Shown piece by piece: positions 24,460 through 33,337 of a stretch of DNA of 64,000 nucleotides (the stretch's first letter is position 1; each line of letters begins with the position of its first letter). A model generated the notes under the pieces. It worked only from the letters and a program-made list of their open reading frames with translations, was not told the DNA's origin and searched no databases. The position numbers were made by a program, and so were the translations under genes. The stretch is from the NCBI RefSeq assembly GCF_030123325.1, contig NZ_CP126106.1, forward strand, positions 3,252,001-3,316,000, given 5' to 3'. The stretch comes from Peribacillus simplex (GTDB taxonomy: Bacteria; Bacillota; Bacilli; Bacillales; DSM-1321).

Positions 24460-25377
24460 ATGAAACAGGCAGATTGCATTATTATTGGTGGTGGTATAGC
24501 CGGTATTCAGGCAGCCATACAGCTCGGAAGATATAAACATGATATTATCGTCATTGATTCTAATCAAGGCCGATCTTCCATTGCCAAGGCTTACCATAAC
24601 ATTCTTGGATGGCCAGATGGGGTAAGCGGCAAACAATTAAGGACGCTTGGCCGACAGCACGCTGAAAAATTCGGTGTCGAATTCTTGGATGATACAGTGA
24701 AATCCCTTGAAAAAAAGCAGGACAAGTTTTTTATCCAAACAAAAAATGACAGGGAATATCAAGCTAAAATGGTTTTTTTTGGCACCGGCATTACCGATAA
24801 CATTCCTCCAATCAAAAACATCTATCCAACTCTTGGGACATCCACATATATATGCCCTGATTGTGATGGGTATGAAATCATGGATAAGCAAACCGTTGTC
24901 ATAGGAGGAGGAAATACGGGCGCGAGCATGGCGCTTACTCTATTATATTGGTCAAAAAATATCATTTATGTAAATCATTTGAAAACAAAAATTGATGAGG
25001 AGTATAGGGAAAAGTTAAAGGAAAATCAGATTCCCGTAATCGAAGAGGAAGTTTTTGAAGTCCATGTTGATGCCAAACAGCAGTTGACAGCCATACAATT
25101 GGTATCAGGTAAATTAATCGAAGCTGAAAAGGCATTCACGGCATTTAAGGGTAACAAACTTAATAATGAGCTGGCCTTACAATTGGGTGTGCAAGTAAAT
25201 GAAAACAATCATGTGGTGATTCATCCACGGACTAAAGAAACGAATATTAAAGGAGTCTGGGCAGGCGGCGACCTCGTTGCCCATTCCGAACAAGTCACCA
25301 TTTCGATGGGGGATGGTACCCAAGCAGCGATATGGATTCATAAGAGGCTGTTGGGCCAGCCACTTCCTTATGATTGA
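24460..25377 (+). CDS. Thioredoxin-reductase-like NAD(P)/FAD oxidoreductase
   Basis: A 305-residue flavoprotein with the FAD-binding GGGIAG (residues 10-15), the NAD(P) site GGGNTG (149-154), and a redox CPDC at residues 132-135 in the place of the thioredoxin-reductase CATC. The C-terminal GVWAGGDLV and GDGTQAA motifs complete the FAD site. It is not the canonical TrxB; similar proteins often pair with HxlR or MarR regulators. Electron acceptor unknown. Confidence 0.85.
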   Translation: MKQADCIIIGGGIAGIQAAIQLGRYKHDIIVIDSNQGRSSIAKAYHNILGWPDGVSGKQLRTLGRQHAEKFGVEFLDDTVKSLEKKQDKFFIQTKNDREYQAKMVFFGTGITDNIPPIKNIYPTLGTSTYICPDCDGYEIMDKQTVVIGGGNTGASMALTLLYWSKNIIYVNHLKTKIDEEYREKLKENQIPVIEEEVFEVHVDAKQQLTAIQLVSGKLIEAEKAFTAFKGNKLNNELALQLGVQVNENNHVVIHPRTKETNIKGVWAGGDLVAHSEQVTISMGDGTQAAIWIHKRLLGQPLPYD

Positions 25378-25394
25378 CAACCTGATGGAAGATT

Positions 25395-25425
25395 AAAAGG
25401 CGACCTGTCAACCAGGCCGCCTTTT
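25395..25425 (+). terminator. Terminator after the flavoprotein gene
   Basis: AAGGCG-CCTG and CAGG-CGCCTTTT around a 5-base loop. Confidence 0.8.
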
Positions 25426-25469
25426 ATATTGGTATATATAAAGTTTTCCACGTTAGCCTTCTAACACAT

Positions 25470-25616
25470 CTATGTTCGATTCCTCCCCTTAAAAACTTTA
25501 ACCAAAATGAGAATGACCGCGATGATAAGCAAGATATGTATAAATCCTGCAGCCACTTTAAAGACTAAACCAAGAACCCATAATAATATGATTAGACCAA
25601 TAATTGTCCAAATCAT
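25470..25616 (-). CDS. Lmo0937-type small membrane protein
   Basis: A 48-residue, almost wholly hydrophobic protein: MIWTIIGLIILLWVLGLVFK, a GFIH turn, a second helix, then FKGRNRT. The opening WTIIG..L..LW.LGL.FK and the glycine-His hinge match the lmo0937 family of tiny membrane proteins common in Firmicutes; function is unknown. AAAGGGGGC precedes ATG. Confidence 0.8.
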   Translation of the reverse strand: MIWTIIGLIILLWVLGLVFKVAAGFIHILLIIAVILILVKVFKGRNRT

Positions 25617-25868
25617 GATTAAGCCCCCTTTCTTCCCTTCTTTAGATGATTTTTTATTAATAAGAACCTACAACGAAATTTTCTGCTTACATTTAAATTA
25701 CCCCATATCTTTCTGTAACAAACCCTTACACTATTTTTTACATAAAACTGTAAATGCTGTAAATGATAATAAAGGAATGAGGAATCTTCCATATTGAAAA
25801 ACAGCCACCATAAGGAAGAGACTTTCAGGTTTTACCACAAAAATCCAATTAGAAGGAGTCGTTCATTC

Positions 25869-26189
25869 ATGAAAAAGTTTTTAGTCATCTGTTTAACAGC
25901 CTGTTCCCTATTCTTGGTTAATCTGAATCACTCGGCTGCACAGGAAAATAAAGCAAAGCCGGAAAGTGTTCAATTCACTGAAGCTCAAAAATCGGAAATC
26001 GCTAAGATCCAAAAACAGATACTCGCTGATAAAAAGATATTGATCGAAAAATATGTCGAGTTTGGCGCGCTTTCGAAAGAAGAAGCCGATAAAATGGTTT
26101 CACATTTTGAAGAACATTATAAAATGATGGAAGAACATAATTTTCAAATTCCGCCGCACCGCCCACATTCTCGACACATGCACAAGTAA
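25869..26189 (+). CDS. Secreted YckD-like protein (DUF2680)
   Basis: A 106-residue exported protein. Residues 1-25 are a signal peptide (MKKFLVICLTACSLFLVNLN). The mature part has FTEAQKSEIAKIQKQILADK and KYVEFGALSKEEADKMVSHF, the helix pair I associate with DUF2680/YckD, and ends in a His-rich tail (PPHRPHSRHMHK). AAGGAG precedes ATG at 25869. Confidence 0.78.
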   Translation: MKKFLVICLTACSLFLVNLNHSAAQENKAKPESVQFTEAQKSEIAKIQKQILADKKILIEKYVEFGALSKEEADKMVSHFEEHYKMMEEHNFQIPPHRPHSRHMHK

Positions 26190-26213
26190 TTGCATGTTAT
26201 TTGCCTATAGCCT

Positions 26214-26249
26214 GATAATCCGACCTGATGAACAGGCCGGATTATTTTC
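26214..26249 (+). terminator. Terminator after yckD-like gene
   Basis: ATAATCCG-CCTG and CAGG-CGGATTAT, then TTTCATTTC. Confidence 0.75.
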
Positions 26250-26357
26250 ATTTCTTTCGTCCTTGATAAATAAACATTGCGCGTTTACCATTTACTAAAG
26301 GATTTATATTTCTCTTTAGCGAAATACATAACTATGAGAAATGAAAGGGTGAAAAGG

Positions 26358-28331
26358 ATGAACAAAATAGGTATAACAGCAAGAGACTTATTTCACTTGA
26401 AATCAGTAACCGACCCAAAGCTATCCCCGGATGGAAGCATGGTGATTTATGTCCAAACAAGAATAGATGAAAAAACGGAAAAATACATTTCCAATCTGTA
26501 TATGTTCAGCCTGATTACGAATGAAACAAAGCAATGGACGTTTGGGGACAATCGTGATACATCACCAGCCTGGTCCCCCGACGGCAAGCATATCGCCTTT
26601 ATATCGGACAGATCTGGTAAAAAACAGGTCCACATTATAGGGAGCATTGGCGGGGAAGCTCGACAGCTGACCCATTTCGTGAACGGTGTATCAAAGCCTA
26701 TTTGGTCTCCTTGTTCCACCAAATTGCTGCTTTCAACCGGATTAAAGGTGGGGGAAAACCTTAATACGGTCAAGGAAAATGATTTGTCCAAAGAAGTTCA
26801 TAGATATGACCGGATTAAGTATAAATGGGATGGAAGAGGCTATTTTGATCAGTTATATCAGCAGCTGGTCATAGTGGAAATTTTTAAGGGAGATTCCACA
26901 TTGCTAACGGAAAACCATATTGATCATCATCCGAATGCATGGTCCCCAGACGGACAGCGTATTGCATTCATAAGCGGGGATGCAGAAAGAAGTGATGATG
27001 AACTTTTTTCCGATATTTTCATCATGGAACTAGAAACGAAAGCTTTAGAGAGGATAACGGATGGCAAAGGTTTCTTTAGAGATCCGAAATGGTCTCCAAA
27101 TGGCGAATATCTATCTTTCATTGGCCATAATAAAGAATTTGCCGGTGCCACCTTTTCAAATATCTGGTTATATTCCATTTTCGATCAAACGACTCAGTGT
27201 TTGACCGAAGGATGGGACGTCCAAATTGGAGATTCCGCAATTGGTGATTTCCAAATCGGAGCCGTCGACCCAGGTATCTTATGGACAAACGATAGCCAAG
27301 GCTTTTACTTTTTAATTAGCGATTATGGAAATACCGGAGTTTATTATGGTTCCATTGAAGGAGCCATGTATCCATCGATCCTTGACCCGCAGCATATATA
27401 CGGCCTGACTATAGATCCCGAAAGCCATCGTGCTGTGGTGGCTATCAGTACACCTGTTCATCCCGGCGATCTCTTTGCTTATAACCTTACAAACGGCGAT
27501 AAGGAACAAATCAGTTTTGTTAATGAGGATTTTTTGAAGGATAAACATTTGTCCATGGCTGAACCCATTACATTTCCATCTGTTGATGGTCTTACCATCC
27601 ACGGCTGGATCATGAGACCGACCGATTTTAATAGCAATCAAAAATATCCGCTCATTTTAGAAATTCACGGCGGTCCGCATATGATGTATGCCAATACCTA
27701 TGTACATGAATTCCAGACCTTGGCTAATGAAGGGTATACTGTATTGTTCACTAACCCGCGCGGGAGTGTAGGATATGGCCAAGACTTTGTAAATGCCTGC
27801 AGGGGCGATTATGGTGGCATGGATTATAAGGACTTAATGGCTGGAGTTGATCATGTTTTAGCCACGTATGATTTTATCGAGCATGAAGATTTAGGGGTAA
27901 CCGGGGGAAGTTATGGAGGATTCATGACAAATTGGATCATCGGACACACCAACCGCTTCAAGGCCGCTGTGACTCAGCGTTGCATAAGTAATTGGCTAAG
28001 TTTTTATGGGGTCAGCGACATCGGCTATTATTTTACAGAGTGGGAAGTAGGCGGCGATATCGTTAACTCTGCTGAAAAATTATGGCAGCACTCTCCTTTA
28101 AAATATGTTTCCAATGTGACTACCCCTTTACTTTTACTTCACGGTGAAAAGGACTTCCGCTGTCCCATTGAACAGAGCGAGCAATTTTTTGTCGCTTTAA
28201 AACGGCAAAAAAAAGAAGCGGTGCTTGTTTCATTCCCAGATGAAACTCATGAAGTATCCCGAAGCGGATCTCCAAAAATGCGCCTGCAGCATGTTGAGGA
28301 AATCAAAGGATGGTTCAATAAACATCTTTAA
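26358..28331 (+). CDS. yuxL: S9-family prolyl-oligopeptidase-like serine peptidase (YuxL)
   Basis: A 657-residue peptidase with an N-terminal WD40-like/PD40 beta-propeller (repeats such as AWSPDGKHIAFIS, AWSPDGQRIAFIS, KWSPNGEYLSFI) and a C-terminal alpha/beta hydrolase. The triad is S518 in GGSYGG, D599 in GEKDFRCP and H631 in DETHEV. It acts on short peptides. Length equals B. subtilis YuxL from the ATG at 26358, where GGGTG lies upstream. No signal peptide, so cytosolic. Confidence 0.92.
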   Translation: MNKIGITARDLFHLKSVTDPKLSPDGSMVIYVQTRIDEKTEKYISNLYMFSLITNETKQWTFGDNRDTSPAWSPDGKHIAFISDRSGKKQVHIIGSIGGEARQLTHFVNGVSKPIWSPCSTKLLLSTGLKVGENLNTVKENDLSKEVHRYDRIKYKWDGRGYFDQLYQQLVIVEIFKGDSTLLTENHIDHHPNAWSPDGQRIAFISGDAERSDDELFSDIFIMELETKALERITDGKGFFRDPKWSPNGEYLSFIGHNKEFAGATFSNIWLYSIFDQTTQCLTEGWDVQIGDSAIGDFQIGAVDPGILWTNDSQGFYFLISDYGNTGVYYGSIEGAMYPSILDPQHIYGLTIDPESHRAVVAISTPVHPGDLFAYNLTNGDKEQISFVNEDFLKDKHLSMAEPITFPSVDGLTIHGWIMRPTDFNSNQKYPLILEIHGGPHMMYANTYVHEFQTLANEGYTVLFTNPRGSVGYGQDFVNACRGDYGGMDYKDLMAGVDHVLATYDFIEHEDLGVTGGSYGGFMTNWIIGHTNRFKAAVTQRCISNWLSFYGVSDIGYYFTEWEVGGDIVNSAEKLWQHSPLKYVSNVTTPLLLLHGEKDFRCPIEQSEQFFVALKRQKKEAVLVSFPDETHEVSRSGSPKMRLQHVEEIKGWFNKHL

Positions 28332-28382
28332 AAACAAGACTGTTTTCGCATACTTTATTGATATTTACCAAGTAAAGCGGTG

Positions 28383-28508
28383 TGGTTGATTTCCCCTCCA
28401 GATGCTCGCTTTCCGCGGGGCGGGCGGTGAGCCTCCTCGGCGAACGCCTGTGGGGTCTCACCTGTCCCGCTGCTCCCGCAGGAGTCTCGCACTTGCGCTC
28501 CAATCAAC
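28383..28508 (+). repeat. GC-rich dispersed repeat type 1, copy 3
   Basis: This copy best shows the ends: GGTTGATT at the left and AATCAACC at the right. Inside are GCTCGCTTTCCGCGG, GTGAGCCTCCTCGGCG, TGTGGGGTCTCACC and CCGCAGGAGTCTCGC. Confidence 0.88.
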
Positions 28509-28555
28509 CTTAAATCGTTTTGTTTTAAAAACAACAATCTTTACGAAAAGAGCCA

Positions 28556-28598
28556 AAAACAAAAACTCTGTTAGCAAAGCTAACAGAGTTTTTGTTTT
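28556..28598. terminator. 20-bp perfect terminator between yuxL and the CBS gene
   Basis: AAAACAAAAACTCTGTTAGC, AAA loop, and the exact complement. Convergent genes lie on both sides. Confidence 0.88.
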
Positions 28599-29029
28599 TA
28601 GTGTTGAATTTGGTCTCTGTCCTCGGAAATCGAACTTAAAGCATTTCCTGCCATTGAATTTGTCTGTTGGTGTACAGCAAGATCACCTAATGCCACGACT
28701 CCCACCAGCTTGTCATTCTCAATGATTGGGAGCCTTCTGATTTGTTCGGTAGCCATTAATTCTTCAGCTTCCTCCACCGACATATCGGGCGTACCTGTTA
28801 CAAGGTTCGTGGAAATGACATCAGTAATTCTAGTTGAATTCGGCTTTTTCTCGGCAACACAACGAATGACGATATCCCTGTCTGTGATGACACCAATTAA
28901 ATGGTTATTCTCCAATACAGGAATGACACCAACATCATCATTCTTCATTTTGACTGCTGCTTCATATATATTATCTTCCGCCGTGCAACAATCCACGTTT
29001 GTTGTCATGATATCTCTTAATGTAGTCAC
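28598..29029 (-). CDS. Paired-CBS-domain protein
   Basis: A 143-residue protein made of two CBS domains: DIMTTNVDCCTAEDNIYEAA through VITDRDIVIRCVAE, then DVISTNLVTGTPDMSVEEA through VVALGDLAVHQQT. Such stand-alone pairs bind adenine nucleotides and resemble B. subtilis YhcV. GTG at 29029 is chosen because GGAGGGATATCC precedes it and the domain starts there; the longer in-frame upstream part is Cys- and Met-rich and unlikely to be translated. Confidence 0.87.
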   Translation of the reverse strand: MTTLRDIMTTNVDCCTAEDNIYEAAVKMKNDDVGVIPVLENNHLIGVITDRDIVIRCVAEKKPNSTRITDVISTNLVTGTPDMSVEEAEELMATEQIRRLPIIENDKLVGVVALGDLAVHQQTNSMAGNALSSISEDRDQIQH

Positions 29030-29108
29030 GGATATCCCTCCATTTTCATAAGTTACTTGTTTATTTTTGACTTCTGTAAAGAAATTATTCATGAAACACG
29101 CACACGCT

Positions 29109-29945
29109 TCATTCCACATATTTCCCATGATCCGGTTTGGCTAATGAATCGAACTCCTTTGCAAGCTTTGATAAACCCATTTCCAGTTCTTGCCCTTCAA
29201 CAGGATACCCGTGCCCCGTTATGGCAACAGCCGGCTTCATACTTTCCAATAACTTTACAGATTCTTTTGCAGCCTCCCAATCAGTTGTCAAATACCGCGG
29301 TGGGCCCGCAATTTCTTTCTCCTGAGTGATAACCTTGTATAGGGAATCTTGTCTGACATTCACAAAAGTATCTCCAGCAATCAAACTTCGGTCACTTTCA
29401 CGGAAAAGTGAAATATGTCCTTTTGAATGGCCAGGGGTGTGAATCCATTTCCAATCGCGAAGCCCGGGAACACTTTGATCATCAGGCAATGGCTGAACTT
29501 TTTCATCAAGGTTGATTCCCTCATTCGGAAATATCCATGAAATTTTTGCGACCATCCCCCCTTCAACTGTAGGATCCGGTTCGGGGTAATTTTCCTGTCC
29601 CGTTAAATAAGGCATTTCTTTTATATGGGCATAAACAGGAGCATTCCAATACTCCATTAACTCAATCAGTGCACCAACATGATCGAAATGTCCATGTGTC
29701 AAAATAATGGCGGCAGGTGGATTTTGAGGTCCATATATTTCTTCAGCCGTTTTCTTTATTACCTCCGCTGAGCGTGGCATCCCTGCGTCTACCAATACCC
29801 ATTTATCATCTTTGGGTGACCCTACAAAAATCACATTAACGATTTGGACGGACAGACAATATATATCCTCATTTATTATCTGTACATCACCACTGGAAAC
29901 TGAAGTCATTGGCATCAATTTTTCATTCAAATGATTATCATCCAT
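29109..29945 (-). CDS. Metallo-beta-lactamase-fold hydrolase
   Basis: A 278-residue MBL-fold enzyme. The metal site is complete: H84-G-H86-F-D88-H89, a further His in HTPGHSKGHISLF, an Asp in IAGDTFV and a final His in ITGHGYPVEG. It is of the glyoxalase-II/YtnP-like broad class; substrate unknown. AGGAGGATTATAA gives a strong start. It is probably a single gene. Confidence 0.86.
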   Translation of the reverse strand: MDDNHLNEKLMPMTSVSSGDVQIINEDIYCLSVQIVNVIFVGSPKDDKWVLVDAGMPRSAEVIKKTAEEIYGPQNPPAAIILTHGHFDHVGALIELMEYWNAPVYAHIKEMPYLTGQENYPEPDPTVEGGMVAKISWIFPNEGINLDEKVQPLPDDQSVPGLRDWKWIHTPGHSKGHISLFRESDRSLIAGDTFVNVRQDSLYKVITQEKEIAGPPRYLTTDWEAAKESVKLLESMKPAVAITGHGYPVEGQELEMGLSKLAKEFDSLAKPDHGKYVE

Positions 29946-30003
29946 TTATAATCCTCCTAATTTTGAACAATCTTTTTTAAAAGGATACCCTGTACATGAA
30001 AAT

Positions 30004-30033
30004 AAAAAACAACCTATAATTTATATAGGCTGC
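30004..30033 (-). terminator. Terminator after the ABC permease gene
   Basis: On the minus strand GCAGCCTATA and TATAGGTTGT pair, then TTTTTTATTTT. It lies beyond the type 2 repeat, so the repeat would be part of the transcript. Confidence 0.55.
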
Positions 30034-30059
30034 TTCAGACTGTAGACAAATATGAAGAA

Positions 30060-30247
30060 AAGTTGCAGATGATTTCAAAAATCAGCTCCCTTTCCGCCGA
30101 CTGTCTGCCAAGCCTCATCAAAGCAAGCGTCTGTGGTGTCTCGGCTAGCCAGTTATTCGGCAGGAGTGTCGCAAATTTCTTCAATCCAGTGAGTTTTCAG
30201 TTCATATAAAACATAAAAAATCATGCAGTATAACCAAGTCATGGTTT
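30060..30247 (-). repeat. Dispersed repeat type 2, copy B
   Basis: Reverse complement of the repeat at 919-1089, sharing GGTTATACTG, TGGATTGAAGAAATTT, ACTGGCTAGCCGAGAC, CGCTTGCTTTGATGAGGCTT and GACAGTCGGCGGAAAGGGAG. As at copy A, the sequence AGACTGTAGACAAA lies next to it (30038-30051). Confidence 0.8.
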
Positions 30248-30273
30248 AAAATCATGGTTATCATTCCTTCGCC

Positions 30274-31254
30274 TCAGTATACATCCCTTCGGGTAAATAC
30301 TGTAAAGGATACAATTAAAGCAAGAGCCCACCAAACGAGCAAAGTAGTGACAGATGATAATAAAGTCATCCCTTCTATCGGGGGAGCCGTCCCGCTAATA
30401 TAGGCGGTCAACTTCAAATTCACCATAAAGAAATATTTCGCTGATTCCCATGATGAAACCATATTGTTCAATATAGCCCCGGAAATTAATGCTGCCAGCA
30501 TGATGCCCATTCCTGCAGGGGTGCTCCTCACTAAAACCGAAAGCATGAAAGAAAGGGTCCCTACAACGACCGCCACCAGCCAGACAAGTCCCAAATCCAT
30601 CAATAAGAATTTCCATTGTTCAACTAACCTTACTTGACTGACATCCACATCAGCACCATGCAATTCGAATCCGGTTATTACAGGGGCCCCCCATCCTTGA
30701 TACCCGAAAACGATTCCTGATAAAAGGTAAGACAATACGGCTGTCATCGCCACGATAATCGAAACCGATAATAATAATGTTACATATTTGCTCAATAAGA
30801 TTTTCCAGCGCTCCACTGGCCTTGTAAGCAGTAGCTTGATCGTGCCTTGTCCATTTTCGGAGGAAACCAAATCACTGGCCACAATCATGATCAACAGCGG
30901 AATGAACAAATCAATTGCATTTTCCAAAAACATGCGTGTAAAAGTAGCTGCGCCTGGTTCTGAGGGATTGATATCATGATCGAGATAATATTGCTGCTGC
31001 TTCAGACTTACTTGCAGCTGTTCACGCCACTCATCCAGCATCCTATTCGAGCCCAACCGATTTTGAGTATCAATGATTTGCTGCTGAAGAGCTGCACGCC
31101 AATCCTCAGTTCCCAATTTCTCCCGCTGCTCTTCCACTTGTTTGTATTGGGCATATGTAAACATCAACACTAAAATTCCAACGATGATACCTATTATGAT
31201 CAGCCGTTTTTTTGCCAACATCTTCATCATTTCATTTTGGACCAAGTTATTCAA
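30274..31254 (-). CDS. ABC-2-type transporter permease
   Basis: A 326-residue membrane protein. One N-terminal helix (IIIGIIVGILVLMFTYA) leads to a large outside loop rich in Gln and coiled-coil character (residues 40-100). Five further helices then contain SSENGQGTIKLLLTRPVERW, the coupling segment typical of ABC-2 permeases. The TTG at 31254 overlaps the end of the ATPase by 8 bp and has GGAGGTG ahead. The GDSL hydrolase and ATPase are upstream in the same operon. Confidence 0.82.
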   Translation of the reverse strand: MNNLVQNEMMKMLAKKRLIIIGIIVGILVLMFTYAQYKQVEEQREKLGTEDWRAALQQQIIDTQNRLGSNRMLDEWREQLQVSLKQQQYYLDHDINPSEPGAATFTRMFLENAIDLFIPLLIMIVASDLVSSENGQGTIKLLLTRPVERWKILLSKYVTLLLSVSIIVAMTAVLSYLLSGIVFGYQGWGAPVITGFELHGADVDVSQVRLVEQWKFLLMDLGLVWLVAVVVGTLSFMLSVLVRSTPAGMGIMLAALISGAILNNMVSSWESAKYFFMVNLKLTAYISGTAPPIEGMTLLSSVTTLLVWWALALIVSFTVFTRRDVY

Positions 31255-32161
31255 TGCCTGCACCTCCGACACCGGTAACTTGCAAAAACAACTCTTCCAA
31301 TCCCGGGAGCTTTCGATTCATTTCATGCACCCTTACCCCTGCTTGGATAAGTGCAGCATTCCAATCGGGTGTTTTGAGTTCATCATAAGCTGTAATGATA
31401 TATTTGTGATCTAAGGTAATATCGGTGAAGCTGCTTAGAATTTCCGCTCCCTTTTGAAAAGGTTCCACCCGCCAAATTATCCGCTCCTGCGTGGATAATA
31501 AGCTTTCCACTGTATCCGTTTTGATAATTTCCCCGCCTTTAATAATTGCGACCCGGTCACAAAGTTGCTGTATTTCACCTAATAAATGTGAAGAAACCAG
31601 TACACTCATACCTTCATCTTCAGCCAACTTCCTGATGAATTGTCGCATTTCACGGATTCCGGCAGGATCGAGCCCGTTAGTCGGTTCATCCAAAATTAAC
31701 AGCTTAGGGCTGTTCAGCATTGCCTGCGCGATTCCTAAACGCTGTCTCATACCTAACGAATAGGTCTTCACTTTATCGTGAATTCTCGCTTGCAGACCGA
31801 CGAGTTCAACAACCTCGATCAATCTTGTTTCATCTACATCAGGTAACATTCTTGCAAAGTGGATCAAATTATCCCACCCACTCAAAAATGTATATAATTC
31901 TGGATTTTCAACGATGCAGCCCATTTGCTTCATAGCCTTCGTAAATTCCTGACGAACATCATACCCGCATATATGGATGGAACCCGAGGTTGGCTTAATC
32001 AATCCGACCAACATACGGATTGTCGTCGTCTTACCTGCTCCATTCGGTCCTAAAAAGCCGAAAACCTCACCTTCATTCAACTCAAAATCTATTCCTTTAA
32101 TAATTTCCCTTTTGCCAATCTTTTTTCTCAAGTCCCTAACAGACAATGTCACCTGTTTCAT
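31247..32161 (-). CDS. ABC transporter ATP-binding protein
   Basis: A 304-residue ATPase of the drug/bacitracin-export class. Walker A is GPNGAGKTT (residues 38-46), the Q-loop is in ENPELY, the signature in YSLGMRQRLGIAQ, Walker B in LLILDEPTNGLDPAG and the H-loop in VSSHLLGE. ATG at 32161 overlaps the GDSL stop by 4 bp. Substrate unknown. Confidence 0.9.
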   Translation of the reverse strand: MKQVTLSVRDLRKKIGKREIIKGIDFELNEGEVFGFLGPNGAGKTTTIRMLVGLIKPTSGSIHICGYDVRQEFTKAMKQMGCIVENPELYTFLSGWDNLIHFARMLPDVDETRLIEVVELVGLQARIHDKVKTYSLGMRQRLGIAQAMLNSPKLLILDEPTNGLDPAGIREMRQFIRKLAEDEGMSVLVSSHLLGEIQQLCDRVAIIKGGEIIKTDTVESLLSTQERIIWRVEPFQKGAEILSSFTDITLDHKYIITAYDELKTPDWNAALIQAGVRVHEMNRKLPGLEELFLQVTGVGGAGIE

Positions 32162-32949
32162 CGTTCCACATCCTCCCATTTTATTAAAGGAGCAACTCTA
32201 TCAGCAATTAAACGATACCCCTTCTTATTAGGGTGAAAATTGTCCGAATACAAATACTCATTTACCGACAATTGAAATAAATCGAATGTTGGAACGAAAA
32301 TTGCATTTTCATAATGAGCCACTACTTCAGCCGTTTCATTATTCCAGTCCCGTACGATGCGGTTTGTATCAAAGTCTTTATCCAAATCTATAAATGGGTT
32401 ATACAGGCCAAGCAGCAAAATAGTGGCTGAATCATTGACTTTATTTATATCTTTAAAAATTTGATGTAAATTTCCCAAGAAATTCTTTTGTGATACGGAA
32501 GTAGCTTCCCGATCATATTCAAGCAGGGTTTGCCCTTTTTGAAATAAATCGTTACCCCCGATTGTAACTAAAATAACATCAGCTTCCTGAATTTGGCGCT
32601 TCACTTCCGGTTGTTTCACTTGTTGCACCAATTCTTTAGACACTTGTCCATTAATTCCAAGGTTATGAATGATTGGTTTTCTATTATATTGACTCTTCAA
32701 GTCTTCAACAACAAGTCCAACATAGCCTTTGCCTGTTTCATCACCTGTGCCACGTGTTAATGAATCGCCTATCGCCACTACCGTAAAATCTTCGGGAAGG
32801 TCATTTTTTATGGGGGTTTCTTCAATTACTTCCATATCGGATGTTCCTTTTCCATAATGGTCCATAATCGCCCATCCTAGGCAAAATACAAAAAACAGAC
32901 CGATAAGAGCTGATACGATGGTAGTAGCCAACACTTTTGGTTTACTCAA
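32158..32949 (-). CDS. SGNH/GDSL-family hydrolase, membrane-anchored or secreted
   Basis: A 263-residue serine esterase. An N-terminal helix (residues 7-29) exports or anchors it. The SGNH blocks are present: GDSL at 61-64, GINGQ (block II), GGNDLF (block III) and DNFHPNKKGY (block V). It is like B. subtilis YpmR. The TTG start at 32949 follows GGAAGGGTGA. Tight overlap with an ABC exporter suggests the two act on the same envelope lipid or compound. Confidence 0.85.
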   Translation of the reverse strand: MSKPKVLATTIVSALIGLFFVFCLGWAIMDHYGKGTSDMEVIEETPIKNDLPEDFTVVAIGDSLTRGTGDETGKGYVGLVVEDLKSQYNRKPIIHNLGINGQVSKELVQQVKQPEVKRQIQEADVILVTIGGNDLFQKGQTLLEYDREATSVSQKNFLGNLHQIFKDINKVNDSATILLLGLYNPFIDLDKDFDTNRIVRDWNNETAEVVAHYENAIFVPTFDLFQLSVNEYLYSDNFHPNKKGYRLIADRVAPLIKWEDVER

Positions 32950-33097
32950 AAATACTCACCCTTCCATTCATTCTCTATCTTCCATTAAATCATATTATTT
33001 CCAAAAACAAAAAAACGTTTACTTATGGTTAAAAATCCCATAACTTAATTGTTAACAGCATTTCTTTTATAAAGCGCACCCTTCCCCTCTTATCAAT

Positions 33098-33144
33098 AAA
33101 AAAAGGCAGAATGGGATTCATCTATTCCCTTTCTGCCTTTTTTT
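33098..33144 (-). terminator. Terminator past the symporter relic
   Basis: AAAAAAAGGCAGA and TCTGCCTTTTTTT, with an extended inner stem. T tracts are present on both strands. Confidence 0.8.
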
Positions 33145-33153
33145 ATTTGCTGT

Positions 33154-33314
33154 TTAATCGATCCCTGACCCACCACGGTATTCCTTCTGATTTTGTCTGC
33201 TTTTTCCGGAAACATTATGCACCCACTAAAGGTGGCACTCCGGAAGGTCGTTAATGCAGCACCTAAACCTGAGTTTTGCATGCCCACTTCAATTGATTTT
33301 GATCATTGTATCTC
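33154..33314 (-). pseudogene. Decayed 3' end of a bile acid:sodium symporter (BASS) family gene
   Basis: The minus strand reads SIEVGMQNSGLGAALTT, the well-known core motif of YocS-type symporters, directly after a stop codon. After TTFRSATFSG the frame must shift to give HNVSG, the next conserved motif. Only the last ~50 codons remain, with at least one frameshift. The original gene was cut away upstream. Confidence 0.75.
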
Positions 33315-33337
33315 CTTATATTAGAACGGACCACTCA

